DNA of 58,357 nucleotides from an uncultured bacterium (lineage in GTDB: Bacteria; Verrucomicrobiota; Kiritimatiellia; RFP12; CAIWXQ01): assembly GCA_903861045.1 (NCBI GenBank), contig CAIOST010000390.1, positions 1-58,357 on the forward strand, written 5' to 3'. Of this stretch, positions 42,320 to 51,374 are shown piece after piece. Each line of letters starts with the position of its first letter. Position 1 is the stretch's first letter. The translations under genes and the position numbers were made by a program. The notes beneath the pieces are model-generated. The model was not told where the DNA came from, ran no database searches, and was given only the letters and a program-made list of their open reading frames with translations.

Positions 42320-44014
42320 ATGATCATCGACATCCAAGACTACCTCGACGAGAACTCCGCCACCGACATCGTGCCTGCCATTCAGCGGGCACTGGCCGCC
42401 TGCCGCGCGGCAGAGAAGCCCACCCTACGCTTCCACCCGGGGATCTACCACTTCCGCCCGGACCGTGCGCCGGAAAAATTCTACTACATCTCCAACAACG
42501 ACTGCGGCGTGCGGCGCATGGCGTTTCCGCTGATCGGCATGAATGGACTCACCATCGACGGCGGGGGCGCGGAGTTCATGTTCCATGGCCGCATCACCCC
42601 GTTTGTAGTGGAGCATTCCAGTGACATCGTGCTGCGCAACTTCAGCGTAGATTGCGCCCGCCCCTTCTATTCGCAAGGCGAAGTCGTGGCCTGCACGGAG
42701 CAGTCGCTGGATTTGCGCATTGACCAGAACGAATTCCCGTATCGCGTGGATGGCGGATCGCTCTTCTTCAAGTCGGCCGACTGGACCAGCCTGAACGACT
42801 GGTGCTGGCTGGTCACGGAGTTCGATCCGCGCACGCGTGCGCCGACACGCAGCATGTTCTACTACCCGATCAAAAGCTGCTCGATCGCGCATCTGGACGA
42901 GACCTTCGACAAGTGGGCGCAGCCCTTTACCGTCACGGAGCCGGAGCCGGGCGTGGTGCGCCTGCACTATAAGACGCCGTGGCTCCACACGATTGGTAAC
43001 ATCGTGACCCTCAGCCACGAGAAGCGCAACAACCCGGGCGTATTCATCCACGAGTCGCGCAACGTTACCGTGGAAGATGTGCGCCTCTACCATGTCGGGG
43101 CCATGGGGGTGATCGGACAGCTCTCCACGGACATCACGCTCCGGCGGGTCGCGGCGGCCACGCGCCCGGGTTCGCCGCGCATCATCTCCGTGCAGGCCGA
43201 TGCCACGCACTTCGTCAACTGCGAAGGGATCATCCGGCTGGAGGAGTGCCAGTTCGACAACATGCTTGATGACGCCACGAACATCCATGGCATCTACTCA
43301 AGTGTTTCACGTGTCATTGGCAAGGATACGCTCGAGGCGGAGCTGAAGCACTTCCAGCAGCACGGGATCTGCTCGTACCGGCCCGGTGACCGGGTGGCGT
43401 TCACGGAGCCGCAGACCATGCAGACCCTGGCGGAGGGGGTGGTGGCCGAAGTGCGCGTGCTCAATGCGCGCTTCTGCGAGCTGCGTTTCAAGGATGCCCT
43501 TCCCGCCGAAGTCGTCCCCGGGTTTGCGATCGCCAACGTCACGCGCCTGCCGGCGGTAATCATCCGTGGTTGCCGCACGGGGAACAACCGGCCGCGCGGT
43601 TTCCTGCTGGGGAGCAATCGGCCGATGCTCATCGAAGGCAATACGTTCTACAACTCTTCGCATGCGATCCACGTGTCCGGGGACGCCAACTACTGGTTCG
43701 AGTCGGGTCCGGTGTGCGATCTCACCATTCGCAGCAACACATTCCAGAACTGCGGGTACGCAGATGGGGCGGCGCCGATTAACATCAATCCGGAGGTGCC
43801 GAAGCACGAGGAGGCCAAGACCAGTTATCACCGCGGTATTGTGGTTGAAGATAACAGCTTTATTTCACCGAACCCCAACTTGCTGTTTGCCAGCCATACC
43901 GAGGGGCTGGTCTTCCGACGTAACCGGGTAATTCCGTCCGAAGCGTTTGTGCCAAATGTCACGGATCGTCAGCCGGTAGAGTTGTTCCGCTGTCCGGCTG
44001 CGAAGGTGGAATAA
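42320..44014 (+). CDS. Parallel beta-helix glycosidase, GH110-like
   Basis: This 564-residue protein has no signal peptide. It starts DIQDYLDENSATDIVPAIQRAL with a pectate-lyase-like cap, then beta-helix coils (LTIDGGGAEFMFHGR, IVLRNFSVDCARPFYSQGEVV, VTVEDVRLYHVGAMGVIGQ, CQFDNMLDDATNIHG) and C-terminal coils ending GLVFRRNRV. The RPFYSQGEV and DDATNIHG segments match GH110 alpha-1,3-galactosidases, whose acidic residues on the helix face cleave terminal alpha-galactose. With GH36 and the GH42 remnant this suggests growth on galactose-containing glycans. ATG at 42320 follows a GAAAGAG site. Confidence 0.82.
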   Translation: MIIDIQDYLDENSATDIVPAIQRALAACRAAEKPTLRFHPGIYHFRPDRAPEKFYYISNNDCGVRRMAFPLIGMNGLTIDGGGAEFMFHGRITPFVVEHSSDIVLRNFSVDCARPFYSQGEVVACTEQSLDLRIDQNEFPYRVDGGSLFFKSADWTSLNDWCWLVTEFDPRTRAPTRSMFYYPIKSCSIAHLDETFDKWAQPFTVTEPEPGVVRLHYKTPWLHTIGNIVTLSHEKRNNPGVFIHESRNVTVEDVRLYHVGAMGVIGQLSTDITLRRVAAATRPGSPRIISVQADATHFVNCEGIIRLEECQFDNMLDDATNIHGIYSSVSRVIGKDTLEAELKHFQQHGICSYRPGDRVAFTEPQTMQTLAEGVVAEVRVLNARFCELRFKDALPAEVVPGFAIANVTRLPAVIIRGCRTGNNRPRGFLLGSNRPMLIEGNTFYNSSHAIHVSGDANYWFESGPVCDLTIRSNTFQNCGYADGAAPININPEVPKHEEAKTSYHRGIVVEDNSFISPNPNLLFASHTEGLVFRRNRVIPSEAFVPNVTDRQPVELFRCPAAKVE

Positions 44015-44021
44015 GGGCGTG

Positions 44022-44960
44022 ATGCGTGGATTTTGCCAGGGGCTTTTGCGAGGCGCGGTGCTGGTTGGGCTGACGCTTGGGCTTTCCGGTTGCGGGGAGC
44101 CACTCTTCCCGTATCGGGAGGAGGCCTTCTATGAGGTTGATCCCCGGCTGATTGGATACGTGGAGCAGGGCGCTTGGCCGGTGTCCGTGCCGCTGCCGGC
44201 CTTCGTGGCAATTGGTGCGGATGACCGGGTGGTCGTGGCAGGTGGTACGCAGGGGGCTGTGTTGGGTCCTCAGGGCGTGGTACAACGCACCTTCGCGTGG
44301 CCGGAGGGCGTGGCCTCGGCCGTGACCGTCGCACCGGACGGCACGATCTTTGTCGGCGCCGGCAACCGGGTGGTGGCGATTGACCGCGCGTCGCAAGCCA
44401 TGACGTGGGAGGCGCTGGGTGAGCAGGCTCAGATTACCGGTTTGGCGGCGGACTCGAACCAGCTCTGGGTCTGTGATGCTGCGCAGCGCCTGGTCTGGCG
44501 GTTGGATCACGAAGGGCGTCTGCTGGGGCGGGTGCCGGCGCCGGGGGCGCCGCAGGAACAGTCCTTTGTGGTGCCATCGCCCGTTTTTGCTGTGGCGGCG
44601 GCGACACAAGGGTCGTTCTGGGTGGTTAACCCGGGGCGCACACAGTTGCAGCGGCATGCTGCGGATGGCCGGTTGCTTGCAGCCTGGTCCAGCCCGGGGA
44701 TGCTGACGCCCGCGTTTGCCGGCTGTTGTAATCCGGCCTATCTGGCTGTCTTGGCGAATGGCGATCTGGTTACCAGTGAGAAGAAGATTTCCCGCGTGAA
44801 GATTTATGCGCCGGATGGTATCTTGCGGTGCGTGGTGGTGCCGCCCGCCGCGCTCGCCGGCGAGGAGGCTCGGCCGGTGGCCGTGGATCAGGCCGGCCGC
44901 GTTTTCGTACTGGATGGGACACGGCTGCGGATCTTTGAACCCAAGGCTACGAAACATTAG
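44022..44960 (+). CDS. NHL/beta-propeller lipoprotein of a redox operon
   Basis: This 312-residue protein starts with a signal peptide and lipobox (LTLGLSGCGE), so it is membrane-anchored outside the cytoplasm. The rest is a propeller of about six blades: AFVAIGADDRVVVAGG, AVTVAPDGTIFVGAGNRVVAID, ITGLAADSNQLWVCDAAQ, YLAVLANGDLVTSEKK, PVAVDQAGRVFVLDG. A GTG at 44019 could also serve as the start. The polyferredoxin gene starts 15 bases downstream and the PQQ-type propeller overlaps that gene, so all three form one operon. The function is unknown. Confidence 0.82.
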   Translation: MRGFCQGLLRGAVLVGLTLGLSGCGEPLFPYREEAFYEVDPRLIGYVEQGAWPVSVPLPAFVAIGADDRVVVAGGTQGAVLGPQGVVQRTFAWPEGVASAVTVAPDGTIFVGAGNRVVAIDRASQAMTWEALGEQAQITGLAADSNQLWVCDAAQRLVWRLDHEGRLLGRVPAPGAPQEQSFVVPSPVFAVAAATQGSFWVVNPGRTQLQRHAADGRLLAAWSSPGMLTPAFAGCCNPAYLAVLANGDLVTSEKKISRVKIYAPDGILRCVVVPPAALAGEEARPVAVDQAGRVFVLDGTRLRIFEPKATKH

Positions 44961-44975
44961 GCAAGCACCGGGCGC

Positions 44976-46754
44976 ATGAATACGGACACACGCAAGGCGA
45001 TGCAAGATCATCCCGGGCTTCGTCGGCGTGAAATGCTGGCGTGGCTGGCCAGGGGCGTGGTGGGCACCGCCTTGCTGACGTTGCTGGGGCGCGCGGCCCG
45101 CCGGCCGGCCTCTGGCACGAAGCAAGTCTGGCAGATTGATCCCGCCCGCTGTAAGCAGTGCGGCCGTTGTGCTACGCGCTGCGTGCTGGAGCCGTCGGCC
45201 GTGAAATGCGTGCATGCCTTCTCCCTGTGCGGCTATTGCAAACGCTGTTTTGGTTTCTTCCAACCGGATGCCGCACAGCTTGACGAGTCGGCCGAGAAGC
45301 AGCTCTGTCCTACTGCGGCGCTACGTCGCACCTTTGTGGAGGATCCGTACTTCGCCTATACGATTGATGAGGCGGCCTGCATTGGCTGCGGGCTGTGTGT
45401 AAAAGGATGCACGCATTTCGGTAATGGTTCGCTCTTCCTGCAGATCCGGCACGACCGCTGTGTGCAATGTAACGAGTGCCGGATTGCGACCACCTGCCCG
45501 GAGGGGGCGATTGTGCGTGTGCCGGCCGAAACGCCGTATATCCGCAAGGATCGCGAGCAGAATCCGGCGCCGGCGACCCGGCGGGCGGTGGCATTTGCCT
45601 GGTTTCGCAGACTTGGAATGATGTGGGGGGCGCTGCTGGGGGTGGCGCTGGCGGCCCCGCAATCCGCCCTGGCGGTGGCACGGTTTCCCCAGCCGCAGTT
45701 TGATTCGGGGTATGTGCTACCGACCATGGAATACGCGGCCGTGCCGCAGTTGGTTCCGCCGTGGATGGATGCCGTGGTGCTGGTGGGGGCGTTGCTAGTG
45801 GCGTTTTGGGTGGTGTACCGGCGGCGATCGGCGCGGTTGGTGCTATTGCTGGCAGTTCTCTGCCTGGGCTGGTTTGGTTTTTTGCGGCAGGGGTGTCTCT
45901 GCCCGGTAGGTTCCTTGCAGAATGTGGCGATGGCGGCGGGGAACGGGGGCGGGTTGCCCTGGGTAGCTGGTGTACTGTTTGCCGCGCCGCTGGTGCTGGC
46001 GCTGGTGGTGGGGCGGGTCTTCTGTGCGGCGGTCTGTCCCTTTGGCGCGCTGCAGGAGCTGGCGATCGTACGTCCGTGGCGTATGCCGGCGGCGCTGGAT
46101 GCCGTGTTGCGGATGGTGCCCGTGGTGGTGCTGGCCGTGGCGGTGCTTTGGTCGTCCACCGGGGTCGGTTTTCCGGTCTGTCGCACCGATCCGTTTGTGG
46201 GACTCTTCCGGTTGGCCGCGCCGTGGGGCATGCTGCTGGTCGGGGTGGGGGTGCTGCTGTTGGGCACGGTGATTGCTCGCCCGTACTGCCGCTACTATTG
46301 CCCGTATGGTGTGCTGCTGGGGTGGTGTGCGCGCCTGACCTGGAAACATGTGCGTATTACGCCGGATTGGTGCGATAACTGTCGGTTGTGCGAGACGGTT
46401 TGCCCGGTGGATGCCATTCAGCCACCCGCCTCGCCGGTAGGCGAGGAGCAGGTTGCCGGGGCGCGGCGCGGGTTGCGGGTGGCGGTGCTGGCCGCGCCGG
46501 TGCTGGTGGCAGGTGGTGCCGGGGTGGGGTGGCTCGTGGCGCACGCGGCACGTCCCATGGATGCGGGGTTTGTGCGGGGCGGGTGGTGGTGCGGCGCGGC
46601 CGTAGCCGGGGTGCTGGCAGTCCGCTTGATCGCAATGGCTCGTCTGCCGGGGCGCGAGAAGTACATGATTGATGCCGGTCGGTGCGTGAATTGCGCCCGC
46701 TGTTTTCGTGTCTGCCCGCGACAGCAGGAATGGAGGAAGCGTGGCTGTACGTGA
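44976..46754 (+). CDS. Membrane polyferredoxin (NapH/NosR/RdxA-like) with several 4Fe-4S sites
   Basis: This 592-residue protein has a twin-arginine-like N-terminus (RRREMLAWLA) with a hydrophobic helix, then a cysteine-rich section (CKQCGRCATRC, CGYCKRCF, CIGCGLCVKGC, CVQCNECRIATTC). About seven membrane helices follow, with the NapH-type motifs GCLCPVG, CAAVCPFG and CRYYCPYG, then CDNCRLCETVCPVDA, two more helices, and a last cluster CVNCARCFRVCP. By cysteine count at least five clusters are plausible. NapH/NosR proteins pass electrons from quinol or cytoplasmic donors to periplasmic enzymes. No terminal reductase is encoded here, so the acceptor is unknown. Confidence 0.85.
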   Translation: MNTDTRKAMQDHPGLRRREMLAWLARGVVGTALLTLLGRAARRPASGTKQVWQIDPARCKQCGRCATRCVLEPSAVKCVHAFSLCGYCKRCFGFFQPDAAQLDESAEKQLCPTAALRRTFVEDPYFAYTIDEAACIGCGLCVKGCTHFGNGSLFLQIRHDRCVQCNECRIATTCPEGAIVRVPAETPYIRKDREQNPAPATRRAVAFAWFRRLGMMWGALLGVALAAPQSALAVARFPQPQFDSGYVLPTMEYAAVPQLVPPWMDAVVLVGALLVAFWVVYRRRSARLVLLLAVLCLGWFGFLRQGCLCPVGSLQNVAMAAGNGGGLPWVAGVLFAAPLVLALVVGRVFCAAVCPFGALQELAIVRPWRMPAALDAVLRMVPVVVLAVAVLWSSTGVGFPVCRTDPFVGLFRLAAPWGMLLVGVGVLLLGTVIARPYCRYYCPYGVLLGWCARLTWKHVRITPDWCDNCRLCETVCPVDAIQPPASPVGEEQVAGARRGLRVAVLAAPVLVAGGAGVGWLVAHAARPMDAGFVRGGWWCGAAVAGVLAVRLIAMARLPGREKYMIDAGRCVNCARCFRVCPRQQEWRKRGCT

Positions 46755-48486
46755 GACCGCACAGGCTGCCCGGGAGATGTGGCGCAAGATGGCGCGCGGC
46801 GGAGGGATTGTGGCGCTGGTTTTCTCCTTGGTAGTGGGGGTGTTGTTGGTGGCCGACGGGATGCAAGGCAGCCAGATGGCGAGCGTTCTGTCACCCGTTC
46901 TGGCGCAGGTGCAGGCTCGTGCAAGGGTGGCGGCGACAGATCGTGAGGCGGTGGCCCTGGCGCGCGATATGGATCGCCTGGCCCGGCATGCGTATTTTAG
47001 TCATGTGGCTTTTCGGCGTACGGGGATCTGGCTGCTGGTGGTGGGCGTGCTGGTGTCACTCGGTTGCTGGCACCTCGCCGTGCGATGGGGTTGCCCCATT
47101 GAGAATCCGCGCCTGTTTACAGGGAATGATGCGCGACGCCGGAATGCCGAGATGCGCCGGGCGCTGTTGTTGACCGGCGCGGGCGGTGTGCTGGTACTAG
47201 CGGTCTGGGCGATCAGCCAGCCGCTGGCGAAGCCGACTGGTTCTCGCGCCGGAGACGTGCCCGGGGGGATGGTGGCAGGTGGTGCCACCAACGGCGCGGG
47301 GGTGCCTGCCGGGGATGTGCCGACGCGGACTGTCTCTGGCGCATTTACCTCGCAGTGGTGTGTTTTTCGCGGTCCGCAGTTGGGCGTAGCATGGTTGACC
47401 AATGCGCCGGTAGCGTGGGACGGGGCGCGCGGCACGGGGGTGCGCTGGCGCGTGCCGCTGGCGAAGCCGGGCGTGAGCTCGCCGGTGCTCTGGGGTGAGA
47501 CGCTCTTTCTAACGGAGGCGGATGATCAGCGGCGCGAAGTGCTGGCGTTCGATACGCAGAGCGGTGTGGCACGCTGGCGACGGACCGTGGTAGATGGCGG
47601 CCGCGGGGTGGAATTACCACGAACCACGGCAGATACGGGGCTGGCCGCCGCCTCACCGGCGTGTGATGCCACGGCCGTGTATGCGGTTTTTGGCAGCGGT
47701 GACCTGGTCGCATACTCCCATGCCGGGACGCTGTTGTGGCAATGCTATCTGCGTCGTCCGGCCAATGATTACGGACATGCGTCATCGCTCTGGGTCGAGG
47801 ACGGGTTGGTCTGTGTGCAGTATGATCAGAAGGAGGAGAGTCGGGTGCTGGTGGTGGCGGCGGCCAGTGGCAAGGTGGTGTGGGAGAAGGCACGCTCACG
47901 GGGGCCTTCCTGGAGTTCGCCGGTCGGGCTGACGGCCAGCGGTAGTCGGTTGCTGGTGCTCAACGGGCATGGGCAGCTCGACGCCTACGACCTGCGGAAC
48001 GGGCAGGCGCGCTGGAGCGTGGAGGGGGTGACGGGCGAAGTGGCCCCTTCGCCCGCATGCTGGAACGGCCGTATGTTGGTGGCCAATGCCTACGCGCGGC
48101 TAGTGTGCTATACCTTGGGGGGCGCGCCCGCACCGGCCTGGGAGTATACGGAGGCCTTGCCGGATGTGGCCAGTCCGGTGGCTGATAACGGCTTGGTGTT
48201 CCTGGCAACGAGTGACGGCCGGTTGGTTTGCGTGGATGTGGCGGACGGCAAGGCGGTATGGTCCCATGAGTACGAGAACGGTTTCTATGCGTCGCCGATT
48301 GTGTGCGGGGCGATTGTCTACGCACTCGATCGTGAGGGCATCATGCGCCTTGTCGCGACGGAACGCACCTTTCGCGAGATCGCCTCCTGCCCGCTCGGGG
48401 AGACTGCCGACGCCACCCCCGCTTTTGCAGGTGGGCAGATCTATATCCGCACCAAAAAGGCCCTTTGGTGCCTGGGCGCAAAATGA
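46741..48486 (+). CDS. Membrane-anchored PQQ-type beta-propeller protein
   Basis: This 581-residue protein starts at GTG 46741 with GGAGG in front, overlapping the polyferredoxin gene by 14 bases. Three hydrophobic helices (about residues 15-38, 85-115 and 145-165) precede a Pro/Gly linker and an eight-bladed propeller: SSPVLWGETLFLTEAD, AASPACDATAVYAVFGSGDLVAY, WSSPVGLTASGSRLLVLNGHGQLDAYDLRNG, ASPVADNGLVFLATSDGRLVCVDVADGKAVW. The repeats are of the PQQ/BamB kind. A quinone cofactor is possible but not shown. It is the last gene of the redox operon. Confidence 0.82.
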   Translation: MAVRETAQAAREMWRKMARGGGIVALVFSLVVGVLLVADGMQGSQMASVLSPVLAQVQARARVAATDREAVALARDMDRLARHAYFSHVAFRRTGIWLLVVGVLVSLGCWHLAVRWGCPIENPRLFTGNDARRRNAEMRRALLLTGAGGVLVLAVWAISQPLAKPTGSRAGDVPGGMVAGGATNGAGVPAGDVPTRTVSGAFTSQWCVFRGPQLGVAWLTNAPVAWDGARGTGVRWRVPLAKPGVSSPVLWGETLFLTEADDQRREVLAFDTQSGVARWRRTVVDGGRGVELPRTTADTGLAAASPACDATAVYAVFGSGDLVAYSHAGTLLWQCYLRRPANDYGHASSLWVEDGLVCVQYDQKEESRVLVVAAASGKVVWEKARSRGPSWSSPVGLTASGSRLLVLNGHGQLDAYDLRNGQARWSVEGVTGEVAPSPACWNGRMLVANAYARLVCYTLGGAPAPAWEYTEALPDVASPVADNGLVFLATSDGRLVCVDVADGKAVWSHEYENGFYASPIVCGAIVYALDREGIMRLVATERTFREIASCPLGETADATPAFAGGQIYIRTKKALWCLGAK

Positions 48487-48545
48487 GCGTCGCGGCAAGA
48501 TCTGGCGCGTTTTCAGGCCACACGTATCTTTTTATAAACTTCTAC

Positions 48546-48575
48546 TTGCGTTTCATGGAGCTTATAGAATATATT
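48546..48575 (+). promoter_or_regulatory. Promoter of tRNA-Asp
   Basis: TTGCGT and TATATT are separated by 18 bases, 15 bases upstream of the tRNA 5' end, in the most AT-rich stretch of this neighbourhood. Confidence 0.5.
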
Positions 48576-48590
48576 GAATTCCTGTTTTGC

Positions 48591-48667
48591 GGGGACGTGG
48601 CGCAATTGGTTAGCGCACCGGACTGTCGATCCGGAAGTTGCGGGTTCGAACCCCGTCGTCCTCGCCA
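48591..48667 (+). tRNA. tRNA-Asp (GTC)
   Basis: A 77-base cloverleaf: acceptor stem GGGGACG/CGTCCTC (one G-T pair), D arm GCGC-loop-GCGC, anticodon stem CCGGA/TCCGG with loop CTGTCGA giving anticodon GTC, T arm with TTCGAAC, discriminator G and encoded CCA. folE begins 31 bases after it and may be partly co-transcribed. Confidence 0.97.
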
Positions 48668-48697
48668 TTTAATTTGGCGTGAGTTTGACTGAGTCGT

Positions 48698-49276
48698 ATG
48701 CAAGCCCCGAACGCAAAACGGATTGCCAAGCTCATACGGCAATTGTTGGTGGAGTTGGGTGAGGATCCCACACGCGAAGGGTTGCGGGATACCCCGGCCC
48801 GCGTCGCGCGGTCTTTTGACTTCTTGACCAGCGGCTACCGCCAGAAACCCCGGCAGGTGATCAATAATGCGATTTTCGAATCGCATGCCAATAACATGAT
48901 CATCGTGAGGGATATTGAAATTTACTCCCTGTGCGAACACCACCTTTTGCCGTTCTATGGGCGTTGTCATGTGGGGTACGTGGCGCGTAACAAGGTGGTG
49001 GGGGTTAGCAAGATTGCGCGTCTGGTGGACTGTTTTGCCCGACGTTTGCAGGTGCAGGAGCGCCTAACCGAGCAGGTGGCGGAAGCCGTCATGGAAATGG
49101 TGGAAGCTGAGGGTGTGGGCGTGGTCATGGAGTGCCGTCATCTCTGTATGATGATGCGCGGGGTTCAGAAGCAGAATTCGGTGATGACCACTTCTTCCGT
49201 ACTGGGTTCATTCCGGTTGCGTAGTGCCACGCGCGCAGAATTTTTGACCCTAGTGGACAAACCCTTTCGCGGGTAG
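48698..49276 (+). CDS. folE: GTP cyclohydrolase I
   Basis: At 192 residues this is normal length. The motifs are [23 protein letters not shown], the zinc and substrate motif [41 protein letters not shown], and the third zinc ligand with its surroundings in [14 protein letters not shown]. It converts GTP to dihydroneopterin triphosphate, the first step of folate (and some queuosine-related) synthesis, in the cytoplasm. It sits alone between the tRNA and a hairpin pair. Confidence 0.97.
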   Translation: MQAPNAKRIAKLIRQLLVELGEDPTREGLRDTPARVARSFDFLTSGYRQKPRQVINNAIFESHANNMIIVRDIEIYSLCEHHLLPFYGRCHVGYVARNKVVGVSKIARLVDCFARRLQVQERLTEQVAEAVMEMVEAEGVGVVMECRHLCMMMRGVQKQNSVMTTSSVLGSFRLRSATRAEFLTLVDKPFRG

Positions 49277-49356
49277 TGGTTGGTGGCTCGCTTTGCCCGC
49301 CGCCTGTTTACCGGGCGCTTAACCCTGTTCCTCTGACTTTGCGGTGCAATGTTGTA

Positions 49357-49408
49357 GGCCGCAACTCCAATTGCGGCCCATTCCAAGGCCGGAACCGGAG
49401 TTCCGGCC
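49357..49408. repeat. Pair of opposite-facing short hairpins
   Basis: 49357-49378 has stem GGCCGCAA/TTGCGGCC with loop CTCCAA. 49387-49408 has stem GGCCGGAAC/GTTCCGGCC with loop CGGA. They lie in the gap between folE and the carbohydrate-binding protein gene. The stem of the first is a variant seen only here, with the TCC loop core kept. Confidence 0.85.
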
Positions 49409-49510
49409 CACCGAACGCAACCCTGTAATGAAACCCGGATGCGCCCCTGCTTACCGCACGTTAGGTTGTTAGGTTGCCGGATGACGGCCGGTCGGGTAAT
49501 ATCTAGCCGC

Positions 49511-50074
49511 ATGAAACAGTTGGTGCGATCATTTCTGTTGACGCTGGCCCTGTGCGGTTGGGCAGGGCGCTTGCCGGCTGTCACGCTGTGCGTGGAGGCC
49601 GAGTCCGCCTTAACCAATGAGGCGCCCATGACGCTGGTGCGCGCCGCGGTGCCGGGTGCCGGCATTAAGCCGGTGGCCGAGGCCTCCGAGGCGATGTATC
49701 TCGAGGTGCCGCTGGGTGCTGGTAAACCACCCAAGGTGAAGGCCGGGTCGGCCAAGATCGATTTGGCGATCCCGGTGGATGGGACCTATACGTTCTGGCT
49801 GCGGACCTATTGGGAGGGGGAGTGTAGTAACACGATACAGGTGCAGATCGATGCGCAGCCGCCTTTCCTGGTGGGCGGTGATGCCACCTACCATGTCTGG
49901 CACTGGGTCAGGTTTCCGGTTTCCAAGCTGACGCCTGCACCGAAGTTGACGAAGGGGGCACACACGGTGACGATCCTGCATCGCGAGGATGGCGTACGGA
50001 TTGATCAACTGCTTTTGACAACCAGCCCGCGGTATGTGCCAGCGGGGGTTGAGAAGGCGGGCGTCTCGCCATGA
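49511..50074 (+). CDS. Exported carbohydrate-binding-like protein
   Basis: This 187-residue protein starts with a signal peptide (MKQLVRSFLLTLALCGWAG, cleavage near LPAV). A single beta-sandwich follows, resembling CBM35 or CBM6-type domains: VEAESALT at the start, DLAIPVDGTYTFWLRTYW, TIQVQIDAQPPFLVG and KGAHTVTILHREDGVRIDQLLLT at the end. ATG at 49511 fits the signal peptide; the frame extends to 49439 without a better start. Its stop overlaps the next gene (ATGA). It probably binds a glycan assembled or released by its operon partners. Confidence 0.75.
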   Translation: MKQLVRSFLLTLALCGWAGRLPAVTLCVEAESALTNEAPMTLVRAAVPGAGIKPVAEASEAMYLEVPLGAGKPPKVKAGSAKIDLAIPVDGTYTFWLRTYWEGECSNTIQVQIDAQPPFLVGGDATYHVWHWVRFPVSKLTPAPKLTKGAHTVTILHREDGVRIDQLLLTTSPRYVPAGVEKAGVSP

Positions 50075-51345
50075 GCGTACGCGTGTGGCTGGCGCAGTGG
50101 GCGGCGCAGGCAGGGTATTGGGCGGTGCTAGCCACCATCGTGGTCGCTCCTACGCAGTGGGACATCCTGAACATCCAGGGCGGACGGGGCTGTCATATTT
50201 CGCTGGTCGATCCGCTGCTCGGTTTTGCCTTTTTATGCTGGGTGGTTCGTGTGCTGGCCCGGGGCTCATGGTGGCGGATGCCATGGCCATGGCCTTGGCC
50301 GGTGCTGGCGTTTGTGCTGCCGGCGCTGTTGTCGCTGGTGATGGTAGAGCGGGGCGGGGCAGGCGAGGCGCTGCGCGAGACAGCCAAGTTGGTAGCATAT
50401 TTCGGGGTAGGATACCTGCTGTATGATGATTTGCTGCGCAACCAAGCGCAGCGTCTGCGGATCGTGCTTGGCCTGTTGCTGGCGGTCACGGTGGCCATGG
50501 TGCTGCTAGCGCTGGTGCAATTCTTTATTTATACCGATCCGGTGCGAGGGGTTAGCGGTGCTTTTGAGAGCCGGAATGTGCTGGGTGGCTGGCTGGCCTT
50601 GATGCTGCCCATGGCGGCGGCGGTGGCGCTTCATGCGGAGCGACTGCTGGTACGCGTGGGGTTGTGGTTGCTGGTGGTGGTGGGGTTGCTGGTGGATCTG
50701 ACAGCCGCGTCGGTGGGCGCTGTGTTGTGCGTGGTGGCACTATTGGCGGCGGTGCGGGGCGCGCGGGCTTTTGTGGTCTTCACGCTAGGCGCCACGCTGT
50801 GGCTGGGGGTGTTATCGGCGCACATGGGAGGTTTTCTGCAACCTGAGACGTCCGCACGGCTGACGAGCCAGCAGGTGCTGTTCCAGTCCGTGGCCTTGTA
50901 TCAGGACGGTCAACCGGAGAGACGCTATCCGCAATGGCAGTCGGCGTTGGAGATGATGCTTTCGAACCCCTGGCTGGGCGTGGGCATCGGCAATTATCAG
51001 CGCCGTGTGGAGCAATACACGGGGGCCAAGCCGATGCCGACGGGGCCGTCTGAGCCGTGCATTCAGAACCTTTACCTGGTGATCGGCTCCACCATGGGGG
51101 TGCCGGCCTTGCTCGGTTTTCTGGCGCTACTGCTGCTGCCGGCCTTTGGCGCAGGGGCTGTGGCACGTCGGCATGCGGGGTGGCGCCGGGGCGTGGTGTA
51201 CGGTGTGACCGGGGGGCTGGCAGCATTTGCGGTGACAGCGATTTGGCACCCTTTGTTGGTGCGCGGGATCGGCTTACACCTGGTTTTGTTGCTGGTGATG
51301 GCGCGGTTGCTGGCAGAATGGTCCGCGGGTAAGGTAAGAGGCTGA
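50071..51345 (+). CDS. O-antigen ligase/polymerase-like membrane protein
   Basis: This 424-residue protein has about ten membrane helices and a larger outer loop containing WQSALEMMLSNPWLGVGIGNYQRR, the pattern of the Wzy_C/O-antigen-ligase family; the short ESRNVLGGWLALMLP segment fits the family's arginine-containing loop. Members join polysaccharide to lipid carriers or polymerise repeat units in the inner membrane. It is translationally coupled to the preceding gene. Confidence 0.85.
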   Translation: MSVRVWLAQWAAQAGYWAVLATIVVAPTQWDILNIQGGRGCHISLVDPLLGFAFLCWVVRVLARGSWWRMPWPWPWPVLAFVLPALLSLVMVERGGAGEALRETAKLVAYFGVGYLLYDDLLRNQAQRLRIVLGLLLAVTVAMVLLALVQFFIYTDPVRGVSGAFESRNVLGGWLALMLPMAAAVALHAERLLVRVGLWLLVVVGLLVDLTAASVGAVLCVVALLAAVRGARAFVVFTLGATLWLGVLSAHMGGFLQPETSARLTSQQVLFQSVALYQDGQPERRYPQWQSALEMMLSNPWLGVGIGNYQRRVEQYTGAKPMPTGPSEPCIQNLYLVIGSTMGVPALLGFLALLLLPAFGAGAVARRHAGWRRGVVYGVTGGLAAFAVTAIWHPLLVRGIGLHLVLLLVMARLLAEWSAGKVRG

Positions 51346-51374
51346 ACCGGTTTTTTGGGAAAGGTTGTGGCGGT

